Part shown: positions 17,439-25,620 of the stretch, piece after piece
How positions within the stretch are numbered: the stretch's first letter is position 1
How the letters are laid out: each line of letters begins with the position of its first letter
Assembly (NCBI RefSeq): GCF_029581275.1
Contig: NZ_CP120742.1
Location: 2,888,501 to 2,952,500, forward strand
Reading direction: 5' to 3'
Length of the DNA: 64,000 bases
Origin: Micromonospora sp. WMMD1155
GTDB taxonomy: Bacteria > Actinomycetota > Actinomycetes > Mycobacteriales > Micromonosporaceae
Translations under genes and position numbers: made by a program
Notes under the pieces: model-generated
The model's database searches: none
Told to the model about the DNA's origin: nothing
The model's input: the letters and a program-made list of their open reading frames with translations, nothing else

Positions 17439-17942
17439 CTACAGGGCGCAGAGGCGGGTCGCGAGTACATCGACCTCGCAGGTTGCCGGAGCGAGATCGA
17501 CGTCGTCGGTCTGCAGGTGCAGGTTGATCACGTCGAAGCCGTCTCCGGACAGGGCGGTGCGGATGCCCTGCGCGACTCCGAGGCATGCCGTGACGACGCC
17601 GACGAAGGCAGCGCCGACGGCGGTTCCGGCGAGTTGGACGGATCCGCATGGATCGCGTAGCTGAAGGTCGGCGAGGGCGGCCGTGGCACCACGGCGTGGC
17701 TGGGGGACGTCACCCTTCCAACCCGGAACCTGGTCGCTGCGGATCTGAGCGGGGAATCGGCGCAGGAGCACGGCGTTGAAGTCAGCCGGTCCGACGCCGA
17801 GTCCGGCGTCGATGGCCAGCTTCCAGCCGACTCCGGAGATGAGCCTGCGAGGGTCGAGGCTGTCGACGCGGAGCAACGCGACATGGTGGTCGTCGACCAG
17901 GACGCGGCTGGTGTGATCGAGTCGCCGGTCGAGGATGACCAC
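17439..17942 (-). pseudogene. C-terminal fragment of a ThiF/E1-like adenylyltransferase
   Basis: A 167-residue reading frame that matches the C-terminal half of actinobacterial ThiF-family (E1-like) proteins: GWKLAIDAGLGVGPADF, LLRRFPAQIRSDQ, CGSVQLAGTAVGAAFVGVV and a final INLHLQTDD strand. The nucleotide-binding N-terminus with its GxGxxG loop is missing: an in-frame TGA lies just upstream at 17976-17978. I see no frame continuing the domain beyond it. It is therefore probably a remnant, though a stand-alone protein cannot be excluded. Confidence 0.5.
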
Positions 17943-17946
17943 GTCG

Positions 17947-18078
17947 TTAACCGGCCCGTTCGAGGACTGCCGCGGTCAGGAGGGTCTTGCGGACCGGGTC
18001 CGGCTTCACCGGGGTGAGGACGGAAGCACCTTGAAGGGCTCCCGTCTCGACCTCGCCGTCCTGTCGGTGGCCGGGCAT
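17947..18078 (-). CDS. Possible 43-residue small protein
   Basis: An ATG at 18078 opens a 43-codon frame ending VRKTLLTAAVLERAG at a TAA. The stop lies 5 bases before the GTG of the ThiF-like fragment, so it could be a coupled upstream gene or the leftover of the same decayed locus. There is no good ribosome binding site and no known domain. Low confidence. Confidence 0.25.
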   Translation of the reverse strand: MPGHRQDGEVETGALQGASVLTPVKPDPVRKTLLTAAVLERAG

Positions 18079-18139
18079 ACCATGGAATTCCTAGCGGTCT
18101 CCCGCCAGCTCTGAAATTGCTGGAGGAAGGTTGTCGATC

Positions 18140-18655
18140 ATGGATGCGGGTCCTGACCTGATCCCGCTGGCCGAGGGCGTGGCCACCTTCGGCGGTGGAA
18201 ACGCGTATTCCTGGTACCGCAGTCAGGCGCATCGAGGCGGGACTGTGTCCATGGGCGGCCAGCGAGTACCGGTAGTGAAGGTCTCCAGTCGATGGATGAT
18301 CTCCAAGGCAGGGGTCGCGCAGGCCGTAGAAGCCGAACGGCGCGCGAGAGCAGAGATCGTCCAATGGACCGCCGACTACGCGGCTGGCGTCCTGCGCGAA
18401 GGGCTGGTCCAGCTGACGGGCGGGCGCAGCTACACCGTCCGTGGACCGTTTCACCTGCTGACGGTTCCGCAGCCCATAGCGCCGGCGGACAGTTGGTGGA
18501 TCTGCAACAGTTGCCGGCAGCTGGCGACGACTCGGCACGATCCCGACAGGGAATGCCACCGCTGCCGGGACTGGAGCCCATGCGCCGACGACTGCACGCT
18601 GGTGAGCGTCTCCTGCCCGTCCTGCAGGACGTCTCTGACGCTTCGGTCTGCATGA
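18140..18655 (+). CDS. Small protein with N-terminal HTH-like region and C-terminal zinc ribbon
   Basis: About 171 residues. Residues 5-60 read like a short DNA-binding helix-turn-helix (LAEGVATFGGGNAYSWYR and KVSSRWMISKAGVAQAVEA), then a helix. The C-terminal 50 residues carry eight cysteines, as WICNSCRQ, HRCRDWSPCADDC and SCPSC, fitting one or two zinc ribbons. A strong GGAGGAAGG at 18122-18130 sets the ATG at 18140. It faces the convergent XRE-ImmA/IrrE gene. A transcription regulator or nucleic-acid adaptor is likely; no family name is recognised. Confidence 0.6.
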   Translation: MDAGPDLIPLAEGVATFGGGNAYSWYRSQAHRGGTVSMGGQRVPVVKVSSRWMISKAGVAQAVEAERRARAEIVQWTADYAAGVLREGLVQLTGGRSYTVRGPFHLLTVPQPIAPADSWWICNSCRQLATTRHDPDRECHRCRDWSPCADDCTLVSVSCPSCRTSLTLRSA

Positions 18656-18858
18656 CGGCCGCGGGCAGCGCGGGTGGCTGCGGGTGTCAACGCCGTCTGA
18701 ACTTGACCCTCTGCCCTGGAACCCGCCCGGAACCCAGCCTGTGGAGGCCAAGTTGGCACGGATCCTGGCACTGAGCGAGGCATGCCCGTCAATGCTGCTC
18801 TGCCGCTCAGGCTGAACGGCTACTCGGGGTTGTTGGAGACGTGTCCCAGCGGAGGTCG

Positions 18859-20109
18859 TTAGGCCATGTCCGTAGCAACTGCCCGTAAATGACGAATGTG
18901 ATCAGTCATTGGCGACGGCTGCTCCGCCGCTTTGCCGCCGGCTATGAGGTTGAGTGTTGGGCGGTCGGTGACAGCACCAAGTAGTTGCCGGATCCGCTCC
19001 ACCGGCCAGCGCAGTTCCTGCGCCAGCGCGGAGATGGTTAGCCCATGCTCGGCGGCCAGTTCGAAGGCTCTTCTTAGGAGTGTCGGCTGTTCACCGGGGA
19101 AGCCGTCGATAGGTTCCAGGGCTGGTTTGGACTGGTTGAGGCGTTGGTAGGCGCGTGCCGCAGTAGTGTCCGTGTAGAGGCCTACTTCTCGGCAGCGGTA
19201 GATGAGGCTCTGGATCGACGTACCCCACGTGCGCTGGAGCTCAGCGAACGCCGCAAAGTTCACCCTTGCGGGCAGGAGGGGGCTGATGCTATCGCGCGGA
19301 GTGAGGAATTCCGCGGCGAAGGCGTCGGCGTCCCGTTCATGCCTGGAGTCACCGGGAAGGGCGTCGGCATGGAGTACGAGGTGGGCGAGTTCGTGCGCGG
19401 CGGTGAAGCGTTGCCGGTATACATCCTGGGATCGATCGCGACTGATGACAATGAACGGCCGGGGTAGCCGGGAGGTCGAGAAAGCATCCACGGTACGGAA
19501 GTCGCCGTCGGCTGGCGCATGGACGACGACGATGCCGTGGACCTCAAGAGTGCGCACGAGGTGCGGAATGGGCGCGGTGCCGAGATTCCAGTGCTGACGA
19601 AGAGCTCGGGCAGCTTGGACCGGCTCGGTGGGAAGGCTCGCGCCGGGATGAATCTCGCCGCCGGCGAACCCGGGAAGGTCTACGTGGGGCAGGAAGACGC
19701 GCCGTTCGAGGGCGTAGATGAGTTCCCAGACCTGCTCGGTGAAGGAGATGGCCTTGGCGCGCTGGTAGGAGCGTGTCTCACGGAGATGGCGGAAGTGCGC
19801 TGCGGAGGAGTCGAGGCGGGCGTAGGGACGCCCGACCTGGAAGAAGCCGACGGGGTAGCCAAGGTGTTCGGCGAGGGCGATCAGAATCTCGGGTCGTGGC
19901 CGCGCTCCTGATTCGTACTGGCCGATGGCCGCAGCGCTGACCCCGACCCGGTCGGAGAGTTCCTTCTTGGTCAGCCCGGCGAGCTGGCGAGCTTGTGTCA
20001 GACGTGCCGAGTCGAACTGCCTGGCGACAGCACCGGCTGACCCCGAGGGCGACTCCACGGGAAGGCCGCCGGCAGAGAACAGGTCATCGGGCTCGTCAGT
20101 TCTGGGCAT
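18859..20109 (-). CDS. XRE regulator fused to ImmA/IrrE metallopeptidase
   Basis: A 416-residue protein. A helix-turn-helix of the XRE/Cro type lies at about residues 36-90 (RLTQARQLAGLTKKELSDRV). It is followed by an ImmA/IrrE-like zinc peptidase domain with H239-E-L-A-H243 and the downstream glutamate in ERDADAFAAEFLTP (about 258-270). Such fusions cleave or derepress repressors in response to stress or invasion. A further C-terminal region of about 90 residues contains a second HTH-like stretch (LTISALAQELRWPVERI). The gene overlaps its upstream partner gene by 14 bases and lies back to back with the pPIWI-RE operon, so it may control that system. Confidence 0.85.
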   Translation of the reverse strand: MPRTDEPDDLFSAGGLPVESPSGSAGAVARQFDSARLTQARQLAGLTKKELSDRVGVSAAAIGQYESGARPRPEILIALAEHLGYPVGFFQVGRPYARLDSSAAHFRHLRETRSYQRAKAISFTEQVWELIYALERRVFLPHVDLPGFAGGEIHPGASLPTEPVQAARALRQHWNLGTAPIPHLVRTLEVHGIVVVHAPADGDFRTVDAFSTSRLPRPFIVISRDRSQDVYRQRFTAAHELAHLVLHADALPGDSRHERDADAFAAEFLTPRDSISPLLPARVNFAAFAELQRTWGTSIQSLIYRCREVGLYTDTTAARAYQRLNQSKPALEPIDGFPGEQPTLLRRAFELAAEHGLTISALAQELRWPVERIRQLLGAVTDRPTLNLIAGGKAAEQPSPMTDHIRHLRAVATDMA

Positions 20110-20884
20110 CGCTTCGCTGTTGGTGGTTGCTACGTTCGGCTACGGGACTGACGGTGGCCTGCTCAGCGGCGGTACGGGCGCGCAGCGTCGGGCTGGCCAG
20201 CTCCGCCTGGTCGAATCGCGGCGACGCGGTCGAGGCCGACGGCTGGGTTACCAGGCGAAGCCCGGGGATCGGGTCTGCGGACGGGACGAGCAGGGGTTGT
20301 GCGGATACCCAGCTCGCTGTGCCGGTCTGGCTCACGCTGATCTGGCCCCATCCGATGTTGAGCAGCCCGTGCCGCTCGTGCGCGGCGTAGTAGATGATCA
20401 CGATACCGTCTGGTTCCAGCCCGCGCAGGAGGTCGGTGACGTGGGTGTCCGACTCGGACTCCATTCCTTCGAAGGCCGGCTGTTCATGATCGGGTTTGGG
20501 GCCGAAGAGCCGCGCCAGCTCCAGCGTCGTCTTGTTGATCTTCTTCAGGGCGCGAGGGCTGTCGTAGGCGGTCGCCAGGTCCTTCGCGTACTCCACCGGC
20601 AGCACGGCGACGTTGTTGATGACGACGATGCGGTAGCTCTTGCCCGACGGGCGCACCGTCTGGGCGCCGGGGACCTCACCGAGGTGGTTGACCAGTTCCT
20701 CGTACCGCGCCGGCCAGCCTCCGCCGAAGGCGTGGCGCGACGTCAGGCGGACCGCATGGTGGCCGTCCATCTGCCGTCCGACGGCGGCCTGGATGGCCGA
20801 CGGGATGGCCTCCGTCAGCGTGGCTGCCACGTCGCGGCCGAACAGGGACGTCGCCCATGCTGCGGGCCGGATCTTCTTCGACAC
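20096..20884 (-). CDS. Uncharacterised partner of the XRE-ImmA/IrrE gene
   Basis: A 262-residue protein of unknown function. An AGGAGGTG ribosome binding site at 20891-20898 sets the GTG start at 20884. The N-terminal 110 residues are a mixed region with a histidine-rich stretch (GRQMDGHHAVRLTSRHAFGG). YRIVVINNVAVLPVEYAKD and LLRGLEPDGIVIIYYAAHER look like core beta strands of a compact fold. The C-terminal 60 residues seem disordered. It overlaps the XRE-ImmA/IrrE gene by 14 bases, which argues for a shared function such as sensing, or being a target of the peptidase. It diverges from the pPIWI-RE operon across about 230 bases. Confidence 0.55.
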   Translation of the reverse strand: MSKKIRPAAWATSLFGRDVAATLTEAIPSAIQAAVGRQMDGHHAVRLTSRHAFGGGWPARYEELVNHLGEVPGAQTVRPSGKSYRIVVINNVAVLPVEYAKDLATAYDSPRALKKINKTTLELARLFGPKPDHEQPAFEGMESESDTHVTDLLRGLEPDGIVIIYYAAHERHGLLNIGWGQISVSQTGTASWVSAQPLLVPSADPIPGLRLVTQPSASTASPRFDQAELASPTLRARTAAEQATVSPVAERSNHQQRSDAQN

Positions 20885-21118
20885 GATTCTCACCTCCTGC
20901 TTTACCTGCGTGCAGAAGGCTAGCATCTGTGCTTTAGTTTTGAGCGCGATGACGCCACTTTGGTGACGCTGAGTGTGTTCCCGCAGATCACGCCGCCTTC
21001 TGTGTGACGTGATCTGTTGTGCGCCGCGACCGCGGCGGACGTCGATCAGGCCGCACACGGTGTCCAGTTGCTGCGCTGCGGGTCGCCCAGGATGAGCGGC
21101 CGGGGAGGAAGGTGACGC

Positions 21119-22294
21119 ATGACGGCGGATCTGACCAGGTTCGGCCGGGACACAGTCGTGACCACGGTGACGCAGGCCGCCAGTATCTGGACGTCGCCGG
21201 GACCGCCCGGCGAGCGCTGGCGGCAGGTGGCTGACCTGCACGGGCGGGTCGCCTTGGCGCACCTGGCGCACGGTGAACCCCTGCTGCCCCTGGTGGCCTT
21301 CACCGACCTGTTGACCGGCCCGCTGTCCGGGCTTCTACCGGCCCCACTGAGGGAAGCGTGCGACGAGGTCTTGTTGGTGGAGGACGGACAGCTGAGTGCT
21401 GCTGCCGCTGACCTGCTGATGGAGAACCTCGCGCCGTCGATGACGGCCTCCGATGTCGTCGGCTGGTCGGTGCCGCGCCTGAGCGCGGAGAAGGTACAGG
21501 GCTGGCTCTACGGACAGATGCTGGCGACGGGCACGGAGGAGGGATACCGGCGGGCGCGACGGACCGTCATCGAACACGCGGCGGGGGAGATGTCGGAGGT
21601 GATCGACGCGATCAAGGCCGCAGGGCTGCCCCGCGAGGGCCTGGTCGAGGAGATCCCCGCGTGGGCGTGGGTGGCGCACGAGGGGGAGTACTACTGGTTC
21701 GGGTGCCCCGTGTGCCGGTACCCGATGCGGTACCAACTCGGTCGGCTTGCCTGTGCCTACCCGCCGCACGCGAAGGCTCTCGGCGGTTCGATCACCGTGA
21801 AGGCGGCGAAGGGCCGTGCACCGGTGGCCGGCGCGTGGAATGTCGAGCGTGCCGCGCAGTTGGGCGGACCACAGGTCACCACTGCGGTTCCGGTCAAGGG
21901 GCAGGTGTGCCTCGTCCGGCCGGCTTGGCGGTACTCGACCATCCCCGGTTGTGAGGAGGTCCGCCTGCACCGCGAACTCGAGACGATGCCGGGCGTCACC
22001 GCGAGACTGTGGCCGCACGTCGACCGGTACGACCTGGAAGTGCGGGCGCCAGGACGACGGCGGCCCTGGCGGGTCGATGTCAAGGACTACACCGACCCCG
22101 CGCGGCTGGCCAACGAGCTGCTGCGCCGGGGCGGCATCGGCGAATCTGACCTGTTGATCGTCGTCCCCGACTACCGGGCGGGCCATGTGGCGGTCCTCAA
22201 CGAGCGGCTGCGCCTTGCCACCGGATCACGGCGCCGGTTCGCCACGACGTCTCGCCGATTCCTCACCGAGGTGAAGAGGGCTGCAGCCGGATGA
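21119..22294 (+). CDS. pPIWI-RE system nuclease (REase, Y-type component)
   Basis: A 391-residue protein. It matches the nuclease component of three-gene pPIWI-RE systems. A helical N-terminus is followed by a zinc-ribbon-like segment (FGCPVCRYPMRYQLGRLAC, about residues 200-218). The C-terminal domain has YDLEV with D305 and WRVDVKDY with D320-x-K322, the PD-(D/E)XK catalytic core. GGAGGAAGGTG precedes the ATG. The gene overlaps the helicase gene by 4 bases, and that gene abuts the PIWI gene, so the three are a single operon. It probably cuts target DNA recognised through the PIWI protein; that step is inferred. Confidence 0.8.
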   Translation: MTADLTRFGRDTVVTTVTQAASIWTSPGPPGERWRQVADLHGRVALAHLAHGEPLLPLVAFTDLLTGPLSGLLPAPLREACDEVLLVEDGQLSAAAADLLMENLAPSMTASDVVGWSVPRLSAEKVQGWLYGQMLATGTEEGYRRARRTVIEHAAGEMSEVIDAIKAAGLPREGLVEEIPAWAWVAHEGEYYWFGCPVCRYPMRYQLGRLACAYPPHAKALGGSITVKAAKGRAPVAGAWNVERAAQLGGPQVTTAVPVKGQVCLVRPAWRYSTIPGCEEVRLHRELETMPGVTARLWPHVDRYDLEVRAPGRRRPWRVDVKDYTDPARLANELLRRGGIGESDLLIVVPDYRAGHVAVLNERLRLATGSRRRFATTSRRFLTEVKRAAAG

Positions 22295-25200
22295 GCAACC
22301 GTTCGCGTTTCCACAGAACCGCCAACCGGTTCCTCATCGGACCGTCGCTGCGTCTGGCGCTCGGCCTGGCCGAACAGCTCTTCCCCACCGAGACCTGGGA
22401 AGGCGCGCCCGCGGTCGACCCCCGCGACGCGCGGTTCCTCCTCTCCGGCCAGCTCGGGGTGTGGAGCCTCTGGCGCGACGACCTCACCGCCACGCAACGA
22501 CATGCGATCGACCGCCTCATCCATCTGCGCCCTCGCCGCCTGGCCACAGAAGGTGGCCTGCGCGTCAGCCTCGACGAGCACCTGCGCAACAACCGGTCGC
22601 CCCGCTACCTTGAGTCCGGAGACTTCCTGCAGGTAATCGACGGTGTGCCGGTCGGTGATCTGATCACAGCCGCGCTGCAGGAGCTGGAGGATGCCTCATC
22701 CCCGCTGCGCGTCCCCCCAGAGGCGCTGGCCGACAGGCGCTACAGCTCGTCGGTCTTCCTCGCCGGCCCCAGCCGCGACGAGTTCCGGCGCAACACCTAC
22801 CTCATCCCGCGGGCGCCGATGCCCTACCCGCCTGTCCCGGTTCTGGACGCCACCGCGCCAGCCGAGGTGGTGGCCGACCTCGCGGACATGCACGCCACCG
22901 CCGAACTGATCGACAAGAAGCGGGGTGACGATGCCTTCCGCCTGGCGGAGGTCCTGGACGGATTCTCGCGGAAGCTGCGGACGCCACAGGGCCAACCCGT
23001 CGACCGGCTGAAGCTCGCGGCAGGGCCCCTCCAGCTCATGATCGCTCCCACTGGTTCCGGCAAGAGCGTCTGGATGCGCGTCGCCGCCACCCACCTCGCC
23101 AGCCACAGAGGAGGCCGCCGCACCGTTGTCCTGCTCACCCCTGATGTCGAGAGCACGCTGGATCTTGTCGCGGCCATCCGCAGTGACCTCGCGGCGCTGA
23201 GCCTCGACATCCCCGTCGTCGCACTCATGTCCCACCGACGGCTCATCGAGGTGGCCGTCCAGCGCACCAACGACGCACCGGAGGATCCGGCCGGTGCCAG
23301 GTGGACCTGGCAGGAGCTCGGCTACTCCTGCATGCTGAGCGACGAAGAAGGCGCCGCATGGCAGCCAGGCCAGGAGCCCTGCACGGATCTGCACGAGCCC
23401 GGCGTCGAAGGCCGCCACCGATGCCCTCTGATCGGAGCCTGCGAGAAGTGGGCGCCATGGCGGCAAGCCGCCGGCCCAGCCAAAATCATTGTCACCAACC
23501 ACGCCTACTTCCAGCAGGGCTCGGTGCCGTTTCCCGTCATCACGAACGGCACACTCCACGGACGGATGAGCGCGCAGGAGCTGCTGCTGCGGCGCGCCGA
23601 CATCGTCCTTGTCGACGAGGTCGACGCCTTCCAGGGACATGCGGTCACTCAGTCCGGCCGCACCCTCGTCCTGGCCCGTCGTGACACGCAGAAGCTGCTC
23701 CTGGAGAAGCTCGACGACCAGCGCAAGGAACAGGTCGAATCCGACAACGTGCCGGGCGAACTCGAACTCGCCTTCCAGCGGGCCATCCACCGGGTCGAGT
23801 TCCTCTCCGAGCGCTACCTGGCCGCCGTCGTCAACGGGTTCATCGACCCGCAGGACCCACTCGGCCCCAAACAGGCCAGGCTGCACCTGCCACGCCGATG
23901 GGACAACCTCCTCGCCTGCCGCCTCTTCGGCCTCAACGAACTCGAAGACCGCCCCAGCGACGACCAACTCGACAGGTTCAAATCCCTGTTCACCCAGAAC
24001 GAACCCGACCCTGACGCACTACCCGCCGGCTGGGCGGACCTACGCAAGGAACTGCGCCTCGTCGTCGCCGACGAACCGGAATCCGATCTGATCCACAAAA
24101 GAAGCCAAGGCATAGTCAGCGCGATCCAAACGATCACCGCGCCCACCACCGACGAGGGCGAACCGGACGCCGACGTCGACCTGGACGAAACGGACTGCGG
24201 CCGTCAGACCGGGAAGGACGACGATCCGGCAGACCCCACCGCTTCGGCGTGGCAGATCCAGACCGCCCACCTTCTCCTACGTAGGGCGTTCCTCGGCGAA
24301 CTCCAGCAAGGGCTCGCTGAACTGGAAGCCCTACTGCCGCTGATGCGCGACAGCGGCATGCGGCTCGCCGACGACGTCGAGGCCGCGCTGGACCGCGCTC
24401 CCTCCTGGCAGGCAACACCCGAAGGACCGATCGGCCGAACGGTCTTCGGATTCGCCGTCACCGGCGACCCGGAGAGCCGCTCCGACCGGCAGTTCACCGC
24501 AGAGATCCTCTCCGGCGACCCGCACGCCTACACCGCAGACCTCGGAATCACTACGGCTCCCGCGCTCACGGGCGCGCCCAGAGTCATCGTCGGACTCTCC
24601 GCGACCGCCTACCTACCCGGTTCCCCCACCAACCACGTCCATGCCGACGTCGCCTGCTACTACCCCGACAACGCCGGCATTGGCACTGGCACTGGCAGGC
24701 TGACCGTCAGCAACGCGTCCGTCAACGACCACACGACCAACCGCGGGATCGTCATCTCCGGAGCAGCCCGCAACCGCAAGGCCCAACTACTCGAAGGCAT
24801 CGGATCCGGCCTCTGGGACCAGATCCTCGAACAGAGACTGCGGGACCTGCACGACCACCGGGACGCCGAACGCCGAGCCCGTGCCCGGGTCCTGCTCGTC
24901 ACGAACTCCTACGACCAGATGCTCGCCCTCTGCCGCGGCCTGATCGCCGGGGGAGCCCACCGCACCCGCATCGCCGTCGCCGTCCCCGCCGGTGACCGCC
25001 GCGGCCTGCAAATCCCCGACGACGTACTCGCCATCCCCGCCAGCCGGCTGCGGACCTTCCCGGGCACGGGCAGGGACGTGCTGATCTCACCTTTCGCACG
25101 GGTTGCCCGCGGGCTCAACATCGTCGTCGGCCACCGGTCCGCGCTCGACTCCATCTGGGTATGCGTCCGGCCCATCAAGCTCATCGACGAACCATCCGCA

Positions 25201-25620
25201 CTGGTTGCCCACACCGGTGCCCACGCCCGCCGCAACCGGCACCCCGGCGAGGACCCGCGCAAGGAACTCGACGAACGCCACCGCATCGCCGCTAAACATC
25301 TGGAGCTCATCAACAGGTCCAACCCCGCCTTCGGGCGCCTGCCCCCCGACGTGCGAACCGCGATCTTCGCCGACGTCCTGGCCGACCTGATCCAACTCGC
25401 CGGGCGCGCAAGGCGTGGCGGCACCAACACAACTCTTCACCTGGTCGACAACGCCTTCCACCGAGGAGGCGCCGCACCGGGCAGCGACTTCGCCTCCCTC
25501 ATCCGCAACCTCCACCAGCGATGGCGCGACGACAACCAACTGGACCAGGTCCGCTCCATCTACGGCACCACCATCGACGCGTTCTTCACGTTTGCCGGCA
25601 TCAACGACAGGAACCCCTGA
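22291..25620 (+). CDS. DinG/XPD-like Fe-S helicase of the pPIWI-RE system
   Basis: A 1,109-residue superfamily 2 helicase. An N-terminal domain of about 240 residues, as in the Z-type component of pPIWI-RE systems, precedes the helicase core. Walker A APTGSGKS lies at 252-259 and the DEAH-type box VLVDEVDAF at about 441-449. Between them four cysteines at about 347, 364, 377 and 383 are placed as in the iron-sulphur domain of XPD/DinG helicases. Motif VI QLAGRARRG is at about 1036-1044. It would unwind target DNA or R-loops for the PIWI protein. Its stop overlaps the next gene's ATG by one base. Confidence 0.88.
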   Translation: MSNRSRFHRTANRFLIGPSLRLALGLAEQLFPTETWEGAPAVDPRDARFLLSGQLGVWSLWRDDLTATQRHAIDRLIHLRPRRLATEGGLRVSLDEHLRNNRSPRYLESGDFLQVIDGVPVGDLITAALQELEDASSPLRVPPEALADRRYSSSVFLAGPSRDEFRRNTYLIPRAPMPYPPVPVLDATAPAEVVADLADMHATAELIDKKRGDDAFRLAEVLDGFSRKLRTPQGQPVDRLKLAAGPLQLMIAPTGSGKSVWMRVAATHLASHRGGRRTVVLLTPDVESTLDLVAAIRSDLAALSLDIPVVALMSHRRLIEVAVQRTNDAPEDPAGARWTWQELGYSCMLSDEEGAAWQPGQEPCTDLHEPGVEGRHRCPLIGACEKWAPWRQAAGPAKIIVTNHAYFQQGSVPFPVITNGTLHGRMSAQELLLRRADIVLVDEVDAFQGHAVTQSGRTLVLARRDTQKLLLEKLDDQRKEQVESDNVPGELELAFQRAIHRVEFLSERYLAAVVNGFIDPQDPLGPKQARLHLPRRWDNLLACRLFGLNELEDRPSDDQLDRFKSLFTQNEPDPDALPAGWADLRKELRLVVADEPESDLIHKRSQGIVSAIQTITAPTTDEGEPDADVDLDETDCGRQTGKDDDPADPTASAWQIQTAHLLLRRAFLGELQQGLAELEALLPLMRDSGMRLADDVEAALDRAPSWQATPEGPIGRTVFGFAVTGDPESRSDRQFTAEILSGDPHAYTADLGITTAPALTGAPRVIVGLSATAYLPGSPTNHVHADVACYYPDNAGIGTGTGRLTVSNASVNDHTTNRGIVISGAARNRKAQLLEGIGSGLWDQILEQRLRDLHDHRDAERRARARVLLVTNSYDQMLALCRGLIAGGAHRTRIAVAVPAGDRRGLQIPDDVLAIPASRLRTFPGTGRDVLISPFARVARGLNIVVGHRSALDSIWVCVRPIKLIDEPSALVAHTGAHARRNRHPGEDPRKELDERHRIAAKHLELINRSNPAFGRLPPDVRTAIFADVLADLIQLAGRARRGGTNTTLHLVDNAFHRGGAAPGSDFASLIRNLHQRWRDDNQLDQVRSIYGTTIDAFFTFAGINDRNP

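Noticed and set aside
17528..18751. 407-residue antisense frame across the zinc-ribbon gene and ThiF-like fragment
   Set aside because: It is low-complexity, overlaps better supported genes on both strands and shows no domain.
20885..21271. N-terminal extension of the 20096-20884 protein
   Set aside because: The frame stays open upstream, but the AGGAGGTG site at 20891-20898 and the non-protein-like composition above it argue for the GTG at 20884.
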